A stretch of 50,707 bases of DNA from Leptospira yanagawae serovar Saopaulo str. Sao Paulo = ATCC 700523 (GTDB lineage: Bacteria > Spirochaetota > Leptospiria > Leptospirales > Leptospiraceae), in assembly GCF_000332475.2 (NCBI RefSeq), contig NZ_AOGX02000005.1:1-50707 (forward strand), given 5' to 3'. A program made the position numbers and the translations under genes. Position 1 is the first letter of the stretch. Each line of letters starts with the position of its first letter. The notes beneath the pieces are model-generated. The model searched no databases and had not been told where the DNA came from. It saw nothing but the letters and a program-made list of their open reading frames with translations. This document shows positions 18,385 through 26,532 of the stretch, piece after piece.

Positions 18385-19955
18385 TTCTTTTTCTTCTTCG
18401 CTCCAGGTTTCTTCGTAGCGGTATCGCTTAAACTTTCCATTCCAGGGAGTGCTGACTCTTCTTTGACTTTTGGTTCTTTCGAATTCCTTTCTTCCCATTT
18501 TTTTGAAGCTTCAGAATGGAATTCTTTGAATAAATCTCTTCCCTTATGCTCTCCATAATCGGAATGAGCGACTGCCAAAGAGGGATCTACTTTACATTTT
18601 GCTAATACACGTTTAGGAAAATAACGCATTGCAAGGTGCGACCAATCATAATCTTTTTTGCCGCTTGGTTTTAATATAGCATCCCAAATCTCTTTGGGTT
18701 TCTTCCATTGAGGCTCTAAGAGTGGATGAAGTGCGGAGCTATTGACCATCACTCCATCATCTAAATCCATATAATAACTTACTTTTGCTTCTAATTGGTT
18801 GGAATCTATTCCCGTTGTATTGATAACTTCCAAGGTATTTACAAAGTCTTCCAATTCTAAAATATACTTCTGTAAATTGAGAATGTCCTTATCGATTTGT
18901 TTTGATTCGGAGGAAGAAGCCTTTATCTTTGCATCTTGTAAACTAGCTAATCTTGCCTTCATCGACTTTAAATCTGGATTTAGAAAATCGGATAATATAA
19001 AAGAAAAGGTTCCTGGATTCCAGGTGTGGATATTAAAATAAAAAACAAAATTTTTCTTTGAGGATGAGAGTGGAAAGTAAATGGGTCGGTTTTCATACTT
19101 CGACAAATGAAGTGCAAAGAAAGACTCCCTAAAGAACCAAGACCAATTCTTTTTAGGATCAGTTGCCACTTCACCACAATCCTGAAGGAAGGTTATCTCC
19201 ATCTCATTCCAGACTTCATCTGCCTTTTCTTTTCTCAGTTTGTAAACTAACACCTCTTTGAGCTTTTCTATAATGGCTTCGTCGACAATTTTAACTGGCG
19301 AAGAAATCGTTGTCCTTAGATCTCCAAGATTTGTGAAGTAAGCACCTTCCTGTAATGGCTTTGGTGCTGACTTATCTTTCTCTAGATTACGTTCTTTTCG
19401 TTTGTCATCGGCTAGATCCACCAAACATCCCATTTGTGAATCGAATCGTCCCAAGAGAACTCCAAAAGCAAATCCAAGGTGGCGTAACGACTGTTCAATT
19501 CGATCTGATTTGCGTATGAGTTTTAAGTGTCTTCGAATCTTAACGATAGTTTCGGGATGGAGCAAAAATTCTCGTGATAACCCTTCTAAATTTAATACTT
19601 TGTCCCTTTCCTTTGTATTCTTTTTGGAATAGGTAACATACCCACCTTCAAATTTATAGGTTCCATTTAGATAAACATCCGCAAAGTACGAACCAAAAGA
19701 AGGTGACTTCACTTCTGGAATGTCCTCTAATCGCTCAATATTACAAGTCTCGGTTCGGGTGATTTTATGAATCTCTGCATCGGAGAGCTGTGGTAAAAGT
19801 CCAGCGGAAAGCCCTACCTCTTCCTGAATCGCTTCTACTGTCTCACTGTCAAAGGTCGAAAAAACCTCTCGATCAATGTCCGCTCGAATGAGGATCTCCT
19901 TGAGTTCAAAGTCCTCGGAAGGCACTACCAAGGAAATTGGGAGATCGTTTTCCAT
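18381..19955 (-). CDS. C-terminal part of the BREX methyltransferase PglX, encoded as a separate gene
   Basis: This 524-aa protein lacks methyltransferase catalytic motifs but resembles the C-terminal half of PglX-type enzymes. ENRPIYFPLSSSKKNFVFYFNIHTWNPGTF corresponds to the KRPIYW... region. A coiled-coil-like helical stretch and MDLDDGVMVNSSALHPLLEPQWKK follow, then YDWSHLAMRYFPKRVLAKC and DPSLAVAH. The resemblance is recalled, not searched. The extreme C-terminus is Lys-rich (KKPGAKKKKK). The ATG at 19955 is favoured over 20000 and 19973 because AAGGGG lies six bases before it. It is coupled to pglZ by an ATGA overlap. It probably completes the 899-aa protein encoded at 23833-26532; a stand-alone specificity or partner subunit is the alternative. 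Confidence 0.7.
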   Translation of the reverse strand: MENDLPISLVVPSEDFELKEILIRADIDREVFSTFDSETVEAIQEEVGLSAGLLPQLSDAEIHKITRTETCNIERLEDIPEVKSPSFGSYFADVYLNGTYKFEGGYVTYSKKNTKERDKVLNLEGLSREFLLHPETIVKIRRHLKLIRKSDRIEQSLRHLGFAFGVLLGRFDSQMGCLVDLADDKRKERNLEKDKSAPKPLQEGAYFTNLGDLRTTISSPVKIVDEAIIEKLKEVLVYKLRKEKADEVWNEMEITFLQDCGEVATDPKKNWSWFFRESFFALHLSKYENRPIYFPLSSSKKNFVFYFNIHTWNPGTFSFILSDFLNPDLKSMKARLASLQDAKIKASSSESKQIDKDILNLQKYILELEDFVNTLEVINTTGIDSNQLEAKVSYYMDLDDGVMVNSSALHPLLEPQWKKPKEIWDAILKPSGKKDYDWSHLAMRYFPKRVLAKCKVDPSLAVAHSDYGEHKGRDLFKEFHSEASKKWEERNSKEPKVKEESALPGMESLSDTATKKPGAKKKKK

Positions 19956-19970
19956 TCTATTCCCCTTTTT

Positions 19971-20001
19971 CATGGGTAAAATTCTCCATTTTTTACCCAT
20001 G
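19971..20001. promoter_or_regulatory. Perfect inverted repeat in the leader of the pglX(C) gene
   Basis: CATGGGTAAA (19971-19980) and TTTACCCATG (19992-20001) are perfect 10-bp arms around an 11-nt spacer. It ends about 15 bp before the chosen start codon, next to the RBS. It could be a repressor operator or an RNA hairpin that hides the ribosome binding site. Confidence 0.7.
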
Positions 20002-20011
20002 AATGCTTCGA

Positions 20012-20042
20012 TGTAGGTAAATATTTCAATTTTTTACACATG
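20012..20042. promoter_or_regulatory. Second, imperfect copy of the leader inverted repeat
   Basis: TGTAGGTAAA (20012-20021) and TTTACACATG (20033-20042) pair at 6 of 10 positions around another 11-nt spacer. The inner GTAAA/TTTAC bases match those of the perfect repeat at 19971-20001. Centres are 41 bp apart, close to four helical turns, which suits tandem operator sites. Confidence 0.5.
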
Positions 20043-20063
20043 TTTAGAGTGGAATCTTGCTCT

Positions 20064-20092
20064 TTTAAATATTGTATAAAAAGGATCGTCAA
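20064..20092 (-). promoter_or_regulatory. Candidate promoter for pglX(C)-pglZ-brxD-brxHI
   Basis: On the minus strand TTGACG (20092-20087) and TTTAAA (20069-20064) are 17 bp apart. A start near 20057 would give a leader of about 100 nt containing both inverted repeats. The match is moderate, and this is inferred from sequence only. Confidence 0.4.
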
Positions 20093-20129
20093 CATTCACC
20101 TAACCTGGTAATCCTATTCAATATTTGTT

Positions 20130-21041
20130 TCATTGGGCAAGCACTCGTTTCAAATTTTCTAAACTTTCTTTCTTTTTCGATTCTTCCATTTTTTGAATGT
20201 TTTCCAATTTCCACAAAACAGCTGGCAGTTTATCAATTCCCTCCAGCCCCAATAAATCCCATTTAGGGTTTCCTTCTTGTAAGGTGATCAGGAACTCTTT
20301 CTGATTTTGATTTAATTTACTGCTTAATTCATCAATCAATAGATCTCTGGTGGATTCGAAATCCTTGTAGGAAAAATCCAATGAGGTCATCCCAATGAAT
20401 TCTTGATTGAATAGAGATTCCATGTTCTTTTTGGTGGGCTTTAAGACTTCATGGAATGGTCTATTGTGACTGGAAAGATATATGACAAAGGTTTGCATGA
20501 TTTCTGGTGTGATGCCTTCATTTTCAAGAAGGAGCTTCACATCAAATAGATCTCTTGGGTGTTGCCGATCGAGTGATGCAACAATTTTCCCTCCATACAA
20601 GTCTGCTAAAGAAACAGTTGGAACCGCAAATGATACTCCGAATTCTTCCTCCGCATTTTGTACTAAATCTCTCTCTTCACCTTCGTATACGGTTCCTCGA
20701 ATGACAGGGTTGACTTCTATTTTAACTTGAATCCCATCTTGGGAAACAAACAACTTTCCGATTTGATTGGGATCATTTACTTCGGAATAAAATACCTTCA
20801 CATTTGGAATTGAATGTTGTATGTTTTGCTGAATGCGAGTTAGAGCCTCTTTTGACTTTTGGAATGCCTGCAACCTGGGTTCTTTTCCAACGTATGCTAA
20901 ATCGATGTCAATGCTTAAGCGAGGCATATTGCGAACAAAAAGATTGATTGCAGTTCCTCCCTTCAAATGAAAACATTTCTCTTTTGAGACAAGAGGAAGC
21001 ACCTTTAACAACAATTTCACATAAGCCGTATACTTATTCAT
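20130..21041 (-). CDS. abiEii: AbiEii/AbiGii-type nucleotidyltransferase toxin
   Basis: The 303-aa product matches the toxin of the type IV AbiE toxin-antitoxin system. The nucleotidyltransferase core is clear: HLKGGTAINLF (GG at about 28-29) followed by RLSIDIDLAY with the paired Asp residues (about 45 and 47). YGGKIVASLDRQHPRDLFDVKLLLE is the family's second conserved block. Family knowledge: AbiEii proteins block growth or abort phage infection and are held in check by AbiEi at the level of transcription. The start codon overlaps the end of abiEi by 8 bp. The pair sits inside the BREX locus, between the DUF262 gene and pglX(C). Confidence 0.9.
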   Translation of the reverse strand: MNKYTAYVKLLLKVLPLVSKEKCFHLKGGTAINLFVRNMPRLSIDIDLAYVGKEPRLQAFQKSKEALTRIQQNIQHSIPNVKVFYSEVNDPNQIGKLFVSQDGIQVKIEVNPVIRGTVYEGEERDLVQNAEEEFGVSFAVPTVSLADLYGGKIVASLDRQHPRDLFDVKLLLENEGITPEIMQTFVIYLSSHNRPFHEVLKPTKKNMESLFNQEFIGMTSLDFSYKDFESTRDLLIDELSSKLNQNQKEFLITLQEGNPKWDLLGLEGIDKLPAVLWKLENIQKMEESKKKESLENLKRVLAQ

Positions 21042-21813
21042 TACGAGCCTTTATTGTGATTTTATATTTTGAATCGTATTCGCCACCATCTATCAGATGT
21101 CGATTTCCACTTCCTAAATCTACTTTGTCGATTTCAAGTTTTGAAAACCAAGGGTGATTGACTTTGCTTGCGATTGCACAAAACAGTCTTTTTGCTTTTA
21201 CGGAATGGCAACGTTCCAATAGACTTTGCATTAACTTTGGTCTAAGGGAGGTTAGATTTTCCATGATTTCATGTGCTTCGTCAAAGGAATGTTTATCGGG
21301 AACCCAATCCAAATATTCGAGTATTGCTCTCTCAACCGTTGAGTATAGAATATCAAGCTTTCCGAAAGAGACTGTTTTCAAACTTTGATCCAGATTGTTT
21401 TGATTACGATTGAAACCACCGAACAATGAACTTTGTGAAAATCCGATTTGAGCATTCCAATTTGTTTTCTGAAACCACGTTGGAAGTTTGGTATCTGGAT
21501 CTGCGATGAGATAGACCTTTTGTTTCCCTAGATTTAAATATTGGGCATAACCTGCCTCTTCTATGGCAGTTTTCCCACCAACGTGGATTGGGAGGTTTAA
21601 TTGTTTCTGGAGACCCCAAACCCCCCCTTGCCACTGTAAGTCATCACCACTTCTGGTATAAGCTCCAGATCCTATGGCTTGTATCCAACCACTCCTCCTA
21701 TAGATCTGCAAATTAGAATAGCTGTAGCCCTGTTCTCTGAGCCATCTGGCTGAATAGACTCCGCCTGGAACCCAGCCAGTAACTAAATTTCTTATTTTAG
21801 TTCCATTTTTCAT
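21034..21813 (-). CDS. abiEi: AbiEi-type antitoxin/transcriptional regulator
   Basis: The 259-aa protein has the N-terminal winged-helix pattern of AbiEi (GGVYSARWLREQGYSYSNLQIYRRSGWIQAIGSGAYTR). The AbiEi C-terminal domain follows, with LPIHVGGKTAIEEAGYAQYL, KQKVYLIAD and STVERAILEYLD. AbiEi antitoxins repress their own operon by binding inverted repeats in the promoter. Here the gene starts a two-gene unit with abiEii (8-bp overlap) and follows a 227-bp gap after the DUF262 gene, so it may have its own promoter. I could not fix a promoter or operator in that gap. Length is typical and no damage is seen. Confidence 0.85.
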   Translation of the reverse strand: MKNGTKIRNLVTGWVPGGVYSARWLREQGYSYSNLQIYRRSGWIQAIGSGAYTRSGDDLQWQGGVWGLQKQLNLPIHVGGKTAIEEAGYAQYLNLGKQKVYLIADPDTKLPTWFQKTNWNAQIGFSQSSLFGGFNRNQNNLDQSLKTVSFGKLDILYSTVERAILEYLDWVPDKHSFDEAHEIMENLTSLRPKLMQSLLERCHSVKAKRLFCAIASKVNHPWFSKLEIDKVDLGSGNRHLIDGGEYDSKYKITIKARNE

Positions 21814-22040
21814 AGTATTGATATTAATTTTAGCACCTTTTCAAACAAATCCATTCTTTTTCTTGATTTAGAGCATATTTTAATAGTTTAAGTATGAATT
21901 TTAGACCTAGAATAAACTTAATTCTAATAATTATGTCTTTTTGAGTGGAGAAAAGGCGATTCCATATGCCTCCGTTGATGAATGAGTCATTCGCAGAAGG
22001 AAAAATAGGGAGAGAGGTAGGCATCAAAGATTGTTACCTT

Positions 22041-23825
22041 TCATAACGAAAGATAATACTCCTTAATCTTTGTAGCCATTCGCTTTCTTCGAAGTTGCAA
22101 AAAATCCTTATAGTCATCAATTTTCATCTGCATGATCTCCGCTGGAACGGCATTCATTTCTAAATTTTCCAACAATTCTTGTTCAGTGGAAATTCCACTT
22201 ACATTCTGATTGTTATCTAACATTTGATTTTTGATAAGTGAAAAGTAATCTGCGGGAGGTTTGTTCCCTACCTTGATGTTGATCTCTGACTGCATATACA
22301 CATAGTTAGCGATTTGATTGTAGTGACTTCTGTCCAAGCCATTCTTTTTCAAATAGTCTTTGGGAAATAAATGATGAATGTCACCTTTAAGTGAAATCAG
22401 ATCAGAAACAAGAACATCCTTTGATAAAAAACCCTTATCGTTTGCTTTTACTTGTGAAGCTAAAAATACATGAAAGCAAGGACTACTCGCAACGGAAGTA
22501 TCCAAACTCTGTGGTAGAGATGCATTCCAAAAAGCATCGGATAGTTCTCCTTCTTCTTTTTCTTTTAAATATTCATCAAATGGCTTCTGAGATATTTGCT
22601 TAATATCAAAGTCAAAAATACTCTCTGGCGAGCTTGAATACCTTCCCGTGAGAATACTATAAACTAGCCAACGCCTTACATAACTTTCAATTTTTACTGA
22701 ATTAACTCCCATATCTTTTAGTTTGAGATAAACGATGTATGCAAAATTAATCGCATTCTGGGAACGAATCAGTTTGGAATTGATGAAACCTGCTGATCTT
22801 ATGATCATCAAAAATCTTTTAAAATTGGTTTCATTGATAAAATTAGTAACTCCTGCCTTCAATGTAGAAAATGATTTTTCAGCAATTGCTTCTTCATAAG
22901 TTCTTGTTTCAAAATTCCTTCCTGAAAGCAAACTCACGAGATCTGACAATCGACCTCTGTTAAATTGAGTAGTAAATGCGACACGAATCAAATCATTGTA
23001 ATCGGGGTCATACAGGTCATCATTCTCTGTTTTCAGCCAAAGCATTTTTTGGAATAAATCCGTTTTTGCAAATTCTTTATCATGATCAACGATGTGATTC
23101 ATGAATTCGGGAGAGATACAAAGATGACAAAAGTAATCAATTGCCTTTCGTAATTCATTCCCTTTGTATTCCTCATTTGAAGCGATCTTACTCATCGCAA
23201 AGTCTGCTTGGCTAAGGACTACACCTTTCGAATTGATTCGTATGAAAATTTCTGTAACAGTTTCGATATCTAAATCTGCTGACAGTTCAATGATCCCAAT
23301 TTGTTTTTTGGGAATGTTGAATAGATTAGAAAATGCATTCTGGACTTGTTTTTTATCTACATTCGGATTTAGCTCGAAGTAATTGTTTACGATCTCAAAT
23401 AGATCCCCATTGATTGCCTGCGAGATATCGGGTAGCCAAGTCTTATCTTTTAAAATGGCAGGGTTTTGAACCTCGAACTTTTCATTTGTTGGGTTGAAAG
23501 CAATTTTGATTTTTACTCTTTCATACGATTTATCTATTACATAATTTCCGAGGATTGCGGATGTTAGGGCTGTGACACGCTGTTGCCCATCAATGAGTAT
23601 TTTTTTACCCTCACTCAAAGTACCATCTTTCAATCGGATATTGGGGTTTCTCCAAGCAATTACGTAACCAATTGGGTACCCTTGGTACAAACTATCCATT
23701 AGATCACGAACCTTGGAACCATCCCAAACAAAAGGTCTTTGGATCTCTGGTATCGCTATTTCTCCTGAATTTACCCATGCTAAAAGAGTTTCAATAAGTT
23801 GTTGGTTAACAGAATACTTTTGCAT
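22041..23825 (-). CDS. DUF262-family protein with C-terminal HNH-like motif (GmrSD/BrxU-type nuclease candidate)
   Basis: The 594-aa protein begins with a DUF262 ParB-like domain: [29 protein letters not shown], then [11 protein letters not shown] (DGQQR at about 79-83). Near the C-terminus [14 protein letters not shown] ... [11 protein letters not shown] (about 481-516) resembles the His-Asn-type nuclease motif seen in DUF1524/HNH partners. Family knowledge: GmrSD and BrxU combine these two modules into type IV enzymes that cut modified phage DNA, and BrxU works alongside BREX in at least one known island. The gene starts 7 bp after the pglX(N) stop, so it is probably part of the same transcript. 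The nuclease call is by motif only. Confidence 0.78.
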   Translation of the reverse strand: MQKYSVNQQLIETLLAWVNSGEIAIPEIQRPFVWDGSKVRDLMDSLYQGYPIGYVIAWRNPNIRLKDGTLSEGKKILIDGQQRVTALTSAILGNYVIDKSYERVKIKIAFNPTNEKFEVQNPAILKDKTWLPDISQAINGDLFEIVNNYFELNPNVDKKQVQNAFSNLFNIPKKQIGIIELSADLDIETVTEIFIRINSKGVVLSQADFAMSKIASNEEYKGNELRKAIDYFCHLCISPEFMNHIVDHDKEFAKTDLFQKMLWLKTENDDLYDPDYNDLIRVAFTTQFNRGRLSDLVSLLSGRNFETRTYEEAIAEKSFSTLKAGVTNFINETNFKRFLMIIRSAGFINSKLIRSQNAINFAYIVYLKLKDMGVNSVKIESYVRRWLVYSILTGRYSSSPESIFDFDIKQISQKPFDEYLKEKEEGELSDAFWNASLPQSLDTSVASSPCFHVFLASQVKANDKGFLSKDVLVSDLISLKGDIHHLFPKDYLKKNGLDRSHYNQIANYVYMQSEINIKVGNKPPADYFSLIKNQMLDNNQNVSGISTEQELLENLEMNAVPAEIMQMKIDDYKDFLQLRRKRMATKIKEYYLSL

Positions 23826-23832
23826 CTATCCC

Positions 23833-26532
23833 CTACCCTTCATACTCATACTCAATATTGGTTTCATCAATGGAGAATTCTTCTTGAGATAAGACCCTAG
23901 CTTTTTCAACAAAATCTTTCGAATGTATTACATTTGGGATTGGTAAATTTTTTATATCTCCAGAAGTATTATTAATTGTTGGATTTATTGAATTAGCAAT
24001 GAATACCTGAATTTTTGATTGTAAGCTTGGAATAATTTCGCTACCCTTATGGTTAAAAATTGAAGGTGCAGAATTAAGAAAAATTGATTTGAATTTTCGT
24101 AATCTAAATACTAGATTACTAGCACCGATTAAGTTAAATGAAATCCCCTGGTTAAAATAATTTTCCTCCGAATAAATTCTTTTCCCATAATTTCCGTATC
24201 TTGAGACAATAAAAGATTTAATCTCCAACCCCTTATTTCTCCACCTTATAACCGAAGATAAACTTTCAAGAAAGATGGAGTATTTAGAACCATCAATTAT
24301 TGGTACAAATTTTTTCTCATTCTCAATATCATTTTTACTTTCTTGCAAATAAAGCGATATATCCGAATTTTTACATTCCCAATGTTTCAACAAAAACCTT
24401 TCATTGTTTGTTGTTGACATACCATTCATAACTTCTCCTAATTCACCCACCTTCTCCGCCTGCAAATACCACTTCCTAAAATTTTCCGTCCACCAGTAGA
24501 TCATGGGGCTTCCTTCGATATCAGCAAACTTGCGTTGGTCGAAGTGGTAGAGGCGTTTCTGGGGTTGGTTGAGAAGAAATGGTTCTTTTACATAAGGGTC
24601 TTTTCTGAAATTCCCACTTCCAATTCTAAAAAACAGACTATCTTTATTGGATTTCTCGTTTCTAAGTATGAAACAAGCAAATCCCAATGCTCCTGGCTGT
24701 GAAATTTCTTTAAATGTCCAAACTCCTAATTGAACCAAACTATCTAAGGTAAAGTTTTCTAAGAGATATTTCCTTAAATTGAAAAACTTTTCAATGAATA
24801 AGAAATTATGAGCAGTAAGTAATGCGAAGTGTCCACTATCCTTCAATCGATCCTTAAAAGCATAGATAAACGATTCATAAAGTTCACTTGCACCATTTAC
24901 AAAAATACCAGAGGCACTTTCTTCCACTTTGGAGTTTGAAAGATAAGGAGGGTTCGCAACAACTACATCATACTTTGAGTCAAGAATGCGGATCAATCGA
25001 AGCCCGCGACTCAACTGAGTTCCAAGGGTAAACACACCTAAGTCATTTCCAAGGTCATGGTCTTTTAAGAATTCTTCTAACTTGGAAAAAATATTGCCTT
25101 CAGCATCTTGGAAATACAACTCAAGTCCTGCCACTTGATTTCGAATTTCTGTTCGTATCTGCAAAAGAGATCCCAAGACATCTGATGTTCCAAGAAGTTC
25201 AATCAGGGAGTCCGCAACATTTCTTGGAACATTTAAAGATTCACAAAAGAGATCCTTAAAATGGTTTAACTCCTCTTCGCTTGTATGACTTCCGATACTT
25301 GGTCTCGTTGCAACCAAGTTCAAATGGTTCAATTGAAGCTCTCCAAACCTTCGTGCCGTCGTATACAAACTGGCAACAGCGATTTGGATGGCACGAGGAT
25401 CAAGATCCACACCGTGCAAATTGTTCTCTAAGATTGATTTCGCAATCTCTGCATCAGAAGCTTCCACATAACTTGGATGGATCGACTTTAGAATTCGATC
25501 CTCTTCTTTGTAGAGATAAAAAAGAAAATAAAAGGCATACAGTAAAAAGTGACCTGAACCGCAGGCTGGATCTAAAAGTTTGATCTCTCGTATCGATCCA
25601 ATTACATTTTGGATTTCTTCTTCCGATAGTTCCCTTTCGAGAAAATACTTCCAGTATTCCTCTTCTTCTGTTTCAATTAAGAGAGCTGTATCCTCGGAGA
25701 TAACTTTTTTAGCGATCTTTTGGTTATGGGCTTTCCTTCGTTCTTTCAATTCTCCAAGAACTTGGATCGCATTCGTATTCCACTGGTTCTTCTTGCAAAT
25801 AGCAAACCAAAGGTTTCCCACACTGTTTTGAATCAGCCACTCTACCATATAACGCTCGGTAAATAGCTGAGTCGCTGAAGCGATTTCTTTCCCTAAAATT
25901 TTACCTTTGTCTTTGACTCTTTCATTGATGGCTTCCCTATCAGGATCATTCCAATATTGGTAGATCCATCCTGCCGTAGTATCATCTAAAAAAATAGAAG
26001 AAAGTTCAGGATCATTCCATTGCAAAAACAATTCGTAGATCAATTCCCTGGGAATCCCAAAAGCCCGATCCGCCGAATCATCTAAAAATAACCCAGGAAG
26101 TTCCCTTGCATAATAGTCCGATACTTGCCTAGTTAAGAATAAAAAACCTTCATCCGCATCTTGGCAAAGATTAGGACAAAATAATTTAAATTCCTTCCAA
26201 CCATTGGATTCTTTCATTCCGTGAAAAACGGGATACTTTTGAATCCCAAGGATTTCGAGCCTCATTAGGAAAAAGGTTCGATTGAGATAGGTGTAACTTC
26301 TTTCAAAGATGTATTCTTTGACACTCATCCCTGTGGTTGCTAATTTCTTTTCAATTTGCTCCCACTCGTGATAACCTATCGGATGATTTTCAAAAAGTTC
26401 TTTCTTTCGTTTCTCTTCCGAGATTTGCAAATAATAACGAGTGTTTGCGTAATCTGTAAATTTTTCGATGAGAAGGCTTTTTAATCTTCCTACTTTTGAT
26501 TTTAGTTTAGAACGATCCGAGCTACTTAACAT
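23833..26532 (-). CDS. pglX: BREX adenine-specific methyltransferase PglX, N-terminal catalytic part
   Basis: The 899-aa product holds the catalytic half of PglX. Motif I LLDPACGSGHFLLYAF is at about 319-334, ENNLHGVDLDPRAIQIA follows (about 369-385), and motif IV ANPPYLS is at about 526-532. This marks it as a gamma-class N6-adenine methyltransferase. A target-recognition-like region runs to the end. The C-terminal blocks expected of PglX (KRPIYW..., DDGV..N, DWAHLAM...) are missing here but are found in the gene at 18381-19955. The two parts total about 1,420 residues. Its ATG overlaps the brxC stop by one base (TAATG). The break point falls after the INNTSGDIKNLPIPN block. Whether the two chains assemble is unknown. 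Confidence 0.85.
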   Translation of the reverse strand: MLSSSDRSKLKSKVGRLKSLLIEKFTDYANTRYYLQISEEKRKKELFENHPIGYHEWEQIEKKLATTGMSVKEYIFERSYTYLNRTFFLMRLEILGIQKYPVFHGMKESNGWKEFKLFCPNLCQDADEGFLFLTRQVSDYYARELPGLFLDDSADRAFGIPRELIYELFLQWNDPELSSIFLDDTTAGWIYQYWNDPDREAINERVKDKGKILGKEIASATQLFTERYMVEWLIQNSVGNLWFAICKKNQWNTNAIQVLGELKERRKAHNQKIAKKVISEDTALLIETEEEEYWKYFLERELSEEEIQNVIGSIREIKLLDPACGSGHFLLYAFYFLFYLYKEEDRILKSIHPSYVEASDAEIAKSILENNLHGVDLDPRAIQIAVASLYTTARRFGELQLNHLNLVATRPSIGSHTSEEELNHFKDLFCESLNVPRNVADSLIELLGTSDVLGSLLQIRTEIRNQVAGLELYFQDAEGNIFSKLEEFLKDHDLGNDLGVFTLGTQLSRGLRLIRILDSKYDVVVANPPYLSNSKVEESASGIFVNGASELYESFIYAFKDRLKDSGHFALLTAHNFLFIEKFFNLRKYLLENFTLDSLVQLGVWTFKEISQPGALGFACFILRNEKSNKDSLFFRIGSGNFRKDPYVKEPFLLNQPQKRLYHFDQRKFADIEGSPMIYWWTENFRKWYLQAEKVGELGEVMNGMSTTNNERFLLKHWECKNSDISLYLQESKNDIENEKKFVPIIDGSKYSIFLESLSSVIRWRNKGLEIKSFIVSRYGNYGKRIYSEENYFNQGISFNLIGASNLVFRLRKFKSIFLNSAPSIFNHKGSEIIPSLQSKIQVFIANSINPTINNTSGDIKNLPIPNVIHSKDFVEKARVLSQEEFSIDETNIEYEYEG

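Noticed and set aside
21830..22027. 65-codon minus-strand frame between abiEi and the DUF262 gene
   Set aside because: It has no RBS and no recognisable composition. The gap more likely holds the abiE promoter.
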